A stretch of DNA of 64,000 nt from Syncephalastrum monosporum B8922 (lineage: Eukaryota > Mucoromycota > Mucoromycetes > Mucorales > Syncephalastraceae). The stretch spans positions 1-64,000 of the forward strand of contig JNEN01000820.1 in NCBI GenBank assembly GCA_000697355.1, in the 5' to 3' direction. Positions 56,608 through 64,000 of this stretch are shown piece by piece. The notes under the pieces are model-generated. The model was given only the letters and a program-made list of their open reading frames with translations, ran no database searches and had not been told where the DNA came from. Both the position numbers and the translations under genes were made by a program. The stretch's first letter is position 1; each line of letters opens with the position of its first letter.

Positions 56608-59538
56608 TATGTTGCCGCCTCTCTTCAAGTGAAACCCGACAAAGAGAGAAAGGGGGGGGGGGGGAGAAAGGGCAAGGAATTCGGGTTTCTAATTTCTTAT
56701 GCTTATGCATACACATGGACGCTCCAATTTATGAGCACTTGCTGCAGCAACAAAGCCACCATCAACTACAGTCGAGGTTTCACGAGGAAATAGCGAAGCC
56801 CCATCACAAATGCTATCTTCCGTTTTTGTGCCTCGCCGGCTGGGAGTCCCTGGAAGACGAGGATGTGACATAGGCTGCACTGAGCACAGATTTCACGAAA
56901 CGAAAATGGGTCACATACCTATCGTTCATACATTGCCAGCTTACAGATACAAACACCAATGCTAGATACACAATTATGGGCTTATAGGTGTAAGCATCAT
57001 ATGCAGCACTACGTGACTAGAATATGGACCTTCTACCTTCTGTCAAATAGTAAATATACGCAGAGACGGATATACATATAACTGACCCAGTGAACGCATG
57101 GTCGCGAGGTCGAATTCTATTATGAAGTGCCCTGCAAACTAACTAGATGCGCTCCAAATCGACCCGCAAGTAATTATATAGCGGCTGGACATTTGTAGCG
57201 CACCTAATCACCTTTTACTGCGCTGCCAGTTATTCCCATTTGTTTATTTGCTGTCTTATGTTTCGTCAATGATTTCCTTGTAACACAGCATGGTGTAGCT
57301 TGGGGATAGTGCATTTGAAACTAATAGTATACGTCACGACTGCGTGTCTTCTTTCTTCTAACAGAAAGAAATGTCTTACATGTTCTGATATACTTTGCAT
57401 GCATCTTTAAGCTAGTAACCAGGACTATTGAAATCTATATGGATGGTGCAGATGGAACATGTATAAAAGCAATCTAATTACTTACGACAGTAGACAGCCT
57501 AGGTGGGTTGTTTAGATCTGTGCTAACGTCGTTACACTCGTCTCAAATACTAAAGACAAGCGTTTCGTACTTAAATCATCATCTCCCCCATTTGTAATCT
57601 GCCTTATAGAAGAAAAAAAATATTATCGATTCTGCATTACTACGGACTTGTGTGGCATGCTTCAGCACCAAAGAAAGTATTATACTTCAGCAATATGAGC
57701 AGTTGTCTTTTCGCACCTTTATATGAAACTTTAATATGTTATATAGCGAGAGCTGTCTCCCTGATAAAAGATATACCGTGGAGGAGCAATGTTATTGTAT
57801 TATCCTCAGCTGAAACTTGTGGGAAAATTTGCAGCGAATAGCGACGATCGACGCTTGACCTGCATTATAATGCATATAAGCGTCGCACAGTATTAATGAA
57901 CACTTTGCTCTCGCGTACTGTTTTTTTATATATGTAATGGCTGCGAAATTCAAGTTTATACGGTCATACCTTGGCGAGGTATCCGTACGCAGCGTAGCCG
58001 TGGCGGAACTATCGACGGTATATACGTGTCCAGAAGAAGGGCATACCGGTATTCTGATGCAATGCGACCATTGTCATCCCCCTCTTTCCTCAAGAAAATG
58101 ATGGGGATGACGAGTGCGAAGAGCGTGGCAAGGAAGAATATTTGACTGTCCTTGGTGTTTTGCTTTCTAAGATCAACGTCCTTTACTTAAAACTAAGTTG
58201 TAAAGCCAAAATTCATGATAATGAAGGATTCCTTGTATGTTACTACCGAATTCATACATAACCTACTTGGCGTCAGCTTGCATATTCATCTTCTGTTTTC
58301 ATTTACGGTTGTGCATTTAGTTTTATGGGCAAGGTCGACTGTGGAACAAAATCGATCGAAGAAAATCTGGATCAGTTCCTCAGTGCGTAGCAGCAGAGCT
58401 TCTTCTACATTGGAGTTCTTGGTCATTCATGTCTTTTTGTTTCCTTTTGTAGAGTGCGATAGTCAAACCGCTTTTTTTTTTACTTGTTATAGGATTTACG
58501 CATACATCCATGCTGACATATGTTTCTGGCTTTTGAAAGGATGAGGACTATATAAAGGCTGTCAATATTTGTCATATCTTTCAAATATTGCCTTACATGG
58601 GTCATGTCTACCATCGTAGCTGAGCAAACTGCTTTTAATAATGGTGTAGATAAGCGCTAGGAACGAGAAATAAAGTACGGTACTTCAGTAGTTCACTTGG
58701 AGATGTCTCCTGCAACGCCTGTAGAATTCACCCATCCTCATAGGTCATTTTTGGTGTCTGTGAAAGACGAAAGTTAATAGGAGAATGAAAGTCGTTTTAA
58801 GCATACCATATAAACGTGCTGAACTCTGGCGCTCGCAAAATGGCTTTGGTACTAAGACCAATTTAGTGCCGCAAAGGATAAACTCTCCTGTAATGGCTGC
58901 TTTATTTTTCTGCATGACGCATGACATACGATGCCTCGAACACACATTTCAGGGTTTATGCTTCTGAATTAATTGATATCAACACTGATGGGAAGCTGCA
59001 ATGCGGTAGCAAGCCAATTCGTGCTAACGCGACGACAATAAAAAGGGTCTTACTTCTTAGCATGGAGCGGCATGGTATATCTATACTCACAACGAAATAC
59101 CTACCGTAATCCCGGGACTTGTCCGTGCGGGTATGGCGCGGGATATCGATGAAGTAGCAGCTGCTTTTCGAATATTGACAACATTCCTCCCAAGCTCACA
59201 TGTGTCACGCAAGATAACGGAGACGCTCTGTCTACTCTGTATCAAATTATTGCGTCGATACCCATACACATTCTCAGGCGCAGATAAGCCCCAAGGAAAC
59301 GGAGGAAGGTATGCCGTTATTACTTTCTTGTGGAAATAACTGAAAGAAAAAATCTGCTTTTGGGGGGGGGGACTGTTTGGGTGAAAGATTTACCTCAGAG
59401 CGGGGCAAGCAGCATATGGGGGTACTTATGATGTTATAGTATACGGGTACTTATGCCAAAATGTACAGTAGAATGTCGCAAGTTTTACAAGTCAAGGCAT
59501 GTAAAGAGGGAATAGCAAGGATGGGGTTCAAGACATGC
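56608..59538. other. Gene-poor region (2.9 kb)
   Basis: No gene supported. A run of 12 G at 56651-56662 lies just upstream of the F-box gene; another G run at 59361-59370. Short ORFs such as 58215-58544 show no motif or splice chain. Confidence 0.55.
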
Positions 59539-60942
59539 TCAGAGAACCAAGGTATCTTGGCGCTCTTGCATGACACGCGCCGCGTCGTCAAGCAGGTGTC
59601 GTTCATCACCACAGTAGATGCGCAGGTGGGAGTAGAGTGCGTCATCTTTGTCTTTCATCTTTTCGAGCGCGGAGTCAATACGTTTGATATGAAGATGTGC
59701 CATGTCCATAAGCAAGCTGCAGACGCGGTGCTGGATGCGCGGTAACTGTGGCAGCTTGACAATGGCGAGTAAAACATCCTGGAGGTCGTGGCAAAGTTCG
59801 CCACCAATGCTGGCGAGAATAGGCGCGTCCGCGAGCTCGTCCGCATCGAGGTTGTGGAGGGTGTGCAGAACGACCTGTCCGCCGCGGTGGGGCAGATCGG
59901 CATAGTATATGGCAGTGTCGGGGTCCAGAGCTGCGAGGTACATGAAGACAATGGCAGCAAAGGTCCAGCCCGTATGCGAGAAGACGGTGTGCGGTGCGTC
60001 CATCTCTGATTCATCCTCCTTTGGCGGGGAGAAGTATGTAATGGGCGGCAGCATCTCGGACTGAGATTGGATAAAGCAGAGGTGAGCGATATCCCACGGC
60101 TTTTGCAAGTCAAATTCACGGATTTCAAAGAGATCGACGTGCTCCATCACGACGCGTGAGGGTGCATGATTGTCTGGCAGGCAGAAGCCGTACATATAAA
60201 GCAGCTCCTGGTTGGACTTTTGGCCGTAAGAGATGCACACTTGGGAGCCAGGCGCGATGGTCTCGGTTTGGTCGTCGAAGGTTACAAAGTCGAGACTGTC
60301 TTGGCCCCACCGCCAGCGGATAGTCGGGTCACCGCTGTGGTTGGCAAAGTCGAAAAATGGCACGAGAGCGTAGCGTTCATCGTCTTGATTTTCATCGAGG
60401 TCGACGACGCGTGTATTGAAGACACACTCGGCCCAGGTCCACTGTTCGAGAGTCAGCCACGGCGCACAGGTCGAGATACGTGCGTGCTCCCGTTCGAGCT
60501 GCTCGCGCTTGGAGTTGACGGCGAGTGCTACGCTGGTGCCCTCGTAGCAGGGGTCAAGATCGGTGCGGAAGAACAGATGGTGCTTCTTCATCTGTGATAG
60601 GTCGGGGACGCAGTCCAGGTAAGGTTTCCAGAACGACGTGCCTTTTTCGCGATGATAGACCAAAAAGAGACGTAGCGCCAGACGTTGCAATGGCGGTTTG
60701 GTCAGGAGCTCTTCGATAGGACCGGGCGGGAGCAGTTGCTCCAAAAGCTCAGCCAGACCGTGATCGTCGAGGGTGCGTCGGGCATCAATGACAAGGTGCT
60801 TGGGAATGCGCAGAACAGGTTGACATTGAGGCTCAATCGCCGTGGTCGTGAAGAGACCGTAGCCACCGTACGAATCTTGTTTGACTTGTACAGCCGAGGA
60901 CTCGATGCCTTGGTCTTTGCTCCACTGCAAAAAGGCGTCCAT
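59539..60942 (-). CDS. SET-domain protein lysine methyltransferase (SETD3/LSMT-type)
   Basis: Single exon, 467 aa from the ATG at 60942. A split SET domain occupies about residues 15-270: YGGYGLFTTTAIEPQ (SAM-binding entry), LALRLFLVYHREKGTSFWKPY (the inserted iSET helices typical of LSMT/SETD3/RKM enzymes), FFDFANHSGDPT (the NH motif) and QVCISYGQKSNQELLYMYGF (the YG motif plus post-SET Tyr). The following 200 residues form the helical substrate-binding (Rubis-subs-bind-like) domain. Fungal relatives methylate ribosomal proteins or elongation factors; the target here is unknown. No intron, in contrast to most neighbours. Confidence 0.9.
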   Translation of the reverse strand: MDAFLQWSKDQGIESSAVQVKQDSYGGYGLFTTTAIEPQCQPVLRIPKHLVIDARRTLDDHGLAELLEQLLPPGPIEELLTKPPLQRLALRLFLVYHREKGTSFWKPYLDCVPDLSQMKKHHLFFRTDLDPCYEGTSVALAVNSKREQLEREHARISTCAPWLTLEQWTWAECVFNTRVVDLDENQDDERYALVPFFDFANHSGDPTIRWRWGQDSLDFVTFDDQTETIAPGSQVCISYGQKSNQELLYMYGFCLPDNHAPSRVVMEHVDLFEIREFDLQKPWDIAHLCFIQSQSEMLPPITYFSPPKEDESEMDAPHTVFSHTGWTFAAIVFMYLAALDPDTAIYYADLPHRGGQVVLHTLHNLDADELADAPILASIGGELCHDLQDVLLAIVKLPQLPRIQHRVCSLLMDMAHLHIKRIDSALEKMKDKDDALYSHLRIYCGDERHLLDDAARVMQERQDTLVL

Positions 60943-61690
60943 AGCTAAGACAGTTGCACCCTTCTGCGTGTGTCCGCCCGCTGGCTGATTTATTGTCCTT
61001 TGTTTAGCGCAGTGTCAAATCGAAACTTTATCGTAGATTATACAGTATGCACATATAAAACCACAGGCCATGCTCTTTTTTCTTTTGATTCCTTTTTCAG
61101 CCTCACTGGCACCGTCCCATCGTAATCTACTATCCTTCTTGGCAGACATGAAACCGTTCCTAATTAATTTCCCAGCCAAACGTTTCTTTTCAAATTGTCT
61201 CGGTTTTTTTTTTCTGTTCGGCGAGGAATGTGCGGTGCATGCATATCGAATCCATTCATGATTATAGGCAAAGAGAAAGTTCATCGCAGGGATGCATCCG
61301 TCTTTCAGCCAAGTTTTGCGTGCACAGCCACCTCCCAGCGAAGCCCCGGTACATACTTGCATTGGGGACTGTAAATAAACCGTTTATAGTACATACTGCA
61401 AGTAGAACAACATTGATACACAATTTCTGTGTCGGATCGGCCGTCCGGTGCCTCTCAGCCAATCCGAATTGGTGCCCTCATTACTCTTTTTGGCCAGCTC
61501 CTATTTTTGAAACCGACCTATCTATAATATTCTGTTCCCTTTTCCCTGTGAGAGAGGCCCTCCATTCTTTTGCATCCCTCTGAATCCATTGTCATCCACT
61601 GTGGCTAACAACGCGTCCTCCTTGCCCACTCACCAGCGCCAGAGCTCCATCACCATCAAGCAGGAAAGACAGCGGAGCTGGTTCCAACGC
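60943..61690. other. Divergent intergenic region
   Basis: Promoters of the SET gene and GDA1. The GDA1 reading frame stays open upstream of its first ATG (at least from 61589) without another ATG, so a non-ATG or spliced extension cannot be excluded. Confidence 0.55.
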
Positions 61691-63259
61691 ATGATGAACA
61701 CCACCAACACCAACACTCGGAAATCGCTTTTCATCAAATGTGCAGCCGCTGCCGCTGCCATTCTCCTCCTTCTCTGGCTCCTCTTCCCTACCGAGTCCTA
61801 CTCATCCCCCGCCCTCCCTTCCACTGACACAACCGCGAGCAACGTCCAAGGCGAGCCGGACATTAAAGACGATGGTGCGTTCCTTTTACTTTAGCCTAAT
61901 ATGCACACTCATGTTGGAATGGGGTTCCTGTTACCTGTTACTATAGTGATCGTCACAGAAACCGCAGCCGTGCCGACGCCACCCACACCCGAAACCACAG
62001 ACGAATCCGGCTCTGAGCACTGCACTACGCCGCATCCAGGACGACCGCTGGTTCAGTACGCCCTGATGATCGACGCCGGTTCCTCAGGCTCGCGCATCCA
62101 TGTCTACCGTTTCAACTACTGCCGTGCCGAGCCTGAGCTCGAAGACGAAGTCTTTTACCCTATCGAGCCCGGTCTTTCCTCCTACCAAGAGGATGCTCAG
62201 GGCGCAGCTGAGTCGCTCGATGAGCTGATGGAGGTCGCGCTCAAGCACGTCCCGGCCGACCAGGTGAGCTGCACGCCGGTCGCAGTCAAGGCCACGGCCG
62301 GCTTGCGCCTGCTTGGCAAGGAGAAGAGCGATGCCATCCTCAAGGCGGTCCAGAACCGTCTGACGACCAAATATCCCTTCCCTGTCAAGGGCGTCGAAGT
62401 CATGGACGGCAAAGACGAGGGTGTCTACGCCTGGATCACGGTGAACTACCTCCTGGGCAAACTGCGTCCGTCGCAAAAGGGCCACTCGGCCGCCATTTTC
62501 GACCTCGGTGGCGCATCCACCCAGATCGTGTTTGAGCCGACATTCAACGTGGGCGACGCGATGCGCGAAGGCGAGCACAAGTATGTGCTGGACTACGGCA
62601 GTGAAAACTACGGCTTGTACCAGCATTCGTACCTCGGCTACGGTCTGAAGGAGGCGCGGAAGCGCATCAAGCAAGAGATGGTCGATGGACTCAAGGATGA
62701 GGCCGACCGCACCGGTCAAGTGTTCCATCCCTGTCTTCCAGACGGCCACAACGAGACGGTCACATACGAGAATGCGACGGTGACGTTGATCGGCACGGGT
62801 GCAGGCCATGCCGCCTGCCGCGGCGTCGTCGAACGCGTCTTCCGCAAGGATGCGCTGTGCCCGCTCGCGCCATGCGCCTTTGACGGCGTCTACCAACCAC
62901 CCATCACCGAGACGTTCACACAGCGCGATCTTTACGTCTTTAGTTTCTTCTACGACTTGACACAGCCGCTCGGCATGCCGTCCGAATTTTCCGTCCAGGA
63001 GCTCGGCGAGCTGACCCAGCGCGTTTGTCGCGGCGACACCGATCCGTTCAAGCATGTGCCGTCTGCCCTCGATGCTTTGAAAGACCCCGACTATTGTCTC
63101 GATCTGACCTATATCCACGGTCTTTTGCGCATCGGTTACGATGTCCCGCCTGAGCGTCTCGTGCGCACTGCCAAGAAGATTCGAGGTGCCGAGACCGGTT
63201 GGTGCTTGGGCGCTTCAATCGCCATGATCGACGACGTCGATATCTGCCAAATTGCGTGA
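61691..63259 (+). CDS. GDA1: Golgi guanosine diphosphatase (GDA1/CD39 NTPDase family)
   Basis: Two exons, 61691-61874 and 61947-63259, give 1497 nt, 498 aa. A short cytosolic tail (MMNTTNTNTRK) precedes a type II signal-anchor (FIKCAAAAAAILLLLWLLF), then a Thr/Pro-rich stem. All apyrase-conserved regions follow: ACR1 MIDAGSSGSRIHVYRF, ACR2 VAVKATAGLRLLG, ACR3 DGKDEGVYAWITVNYLLG with the catalytic Glu, ACR4 FDLGGASTQIVFEP. Two N-glycosylation sequons lie at HNETV and ENATV. The enzyme hydrolyses GDP to GMP in the Golgi lumen, driving GDP-mannose import for glycosylation. The 1.3-kb second exon is G+C-rich. Confidence 0.95.
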
Positions 63260-64000
63260 TCAGCATATATACTCGTATTTAATTCGTGATAGACGCATAA
63301 CGAAGGGAAATATGGATCAATCAGAGAAAAAAAAGTCTTTTATCTCTCTTTCTTTTGCATACACATAGAAGCATTACTGATTATAAACAATCCCTCTCTC
63401 TTTTGTTTTTGTTTTTTTTTTTTTGTTTTTGGAGAACGCTTATCGTCTGTTATAGTGCAGCGCACTTGCATATTGAGCTATTCTACCCGAAGTCAATCTT
63501 AGAGTTAATATGGTGCATAGACAAGAAAAGAAACACAGCCAAAAGCAAAGTAAAAAAAAAGTGAAGGCTTACATGACTATTTGCGACTCGGACGATGATA
63601 GGTTCCAGCAACGAGAAGAATGGAAAAAGAACAAAAGGTCGAAAACATGTTGATAAAAATAAACAAGGGGAAGCGTACATCAATGTTTTCCGAGCAGTGA
63701 GCCTTTTCTACATACTGGGTAACTGGCTATATACCTATCAACATTTTAAGTTCTTCCACGATCCGATCAGGCATGTGGTGGGGGGACCATGGAAGGCAAT
63801 TTTTTTTTCTGGGATTTAGGAGACACAGTTAGCCGTCCATGTCAGCTTCATCACATATTTTATGGGATTACAACATTAGGGAAAAAAAAAGTAAAGAGAA
63901 GAAGTGGCAACATTCGGTACGTTGTTCTCTTTCTTACTACATGCATGTGCTGCAATATGCTTTCATTAGATGTGGGAGGAATGGGACAAGAAAATTTTTG
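63260..64000. other. 3' flank of GDA1, no gene seen
   Basis: AT-rich with T and A runs (63405-63424, 63550-63560); the window ends without another supported gene. Confidence 0.6.

Noticed and set aside
62084..63118. 344-codon minus-strand ORF
   Set aside because: Lies opposite the GDA1 catalytic exon; a by-product of its high GC content and codon bias.
1..64000. tRNA, rRNA or transposase genes
   Set aside because: By-eye scan for tRNA B-box words (GTTCGANNC) and for reverse transcriptase or DDE motifs found nothing convincing; a tRNAscan-SE/RepeatMasker run would be decisive.

Overview
This is a nuclear contig from a fungus. Genes carry several GT-AG introns, mostly 50-70 nt and many ending in CTAG or TTAG. 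Exons are richer in G+C than the AT-rich intergenic DNA. The gene set (a DOCK-family Rho/Rac exchange factor, A20/AN1 zinc-finger protein, TVP15, GDA1, cytosolic ribosomal proteins, spliceosome and mRNA-export factors) fits an early-diverging fungus. A Mucoromycota/Mucoromycotina species is my best inference; the species cannot be named from sequence alone.

Layout. 0-7.4 kb: a DOCK gene cut by the left edge, a protein-lysine-methyltransferase-like gene and an 8-exon secreted GDSL esterase, all on minus. 9.4-17 kb: an uncharacterised Cys/Trp-rich protein (+), RPL36 (-), an ALYREF/Yra1-like export adaptor (-) facing a DBP5-like DEAD-box helicase (+), and a dienelactone-hydrolase-family enzyme (+). 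17-31 kb: an accessory stretch with two arms of an inverted segmental duplication (about 17.65-18.54 and 29.48-30.28 kb). Each arm holds a small secreted-protein gene; one is intact and repeat-bearing, the other is stopped by an in-frame TAA. The stretch also holds a tandem pair of decayed membrane-protein gene copies. Between them lie two ordinary genes: a DNAJC17/Cwf23-like splicing cochaperone and a large uncharacterised nuclear-type protein. 31-33.4 kb: TVP15 and an A20/AN1 protein. 37-49.8 kb: a dense housekeeping block with a 7-TM protein, RPS13, tRNA nucleotidyltransferase, SNRNP40, a probable mitochondrial ribosomal protein, a UBL-BAG cochaperone, a proline-rich protein, RPL11 and RPS8. 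52.4-63.3 kb: a four-TM MARVEL-like protein, a TPR/F-box/LRR protein, a SET-domain methyltransferase and the Golgi GDPase GDA1, separated by gene-poor stretches.

Together the identifiable genes are mainly translation (four cytosolic ribosomal proteins, one probable mitochondrial one, CCA-adding enzyme), mRNA splicing and export (DNAJC17, SNRNP40, ALYREF, DBP5) and the secretory pathway (TVP15, GDA1, MARVEL-like protein). Exon coordinates were deduced by hand from splice consensus and family similarity. For most multi-exon genes the summed exon length is a multiple of three, which supports the models. Exceptions and unresolved junctions are stated in each entry.
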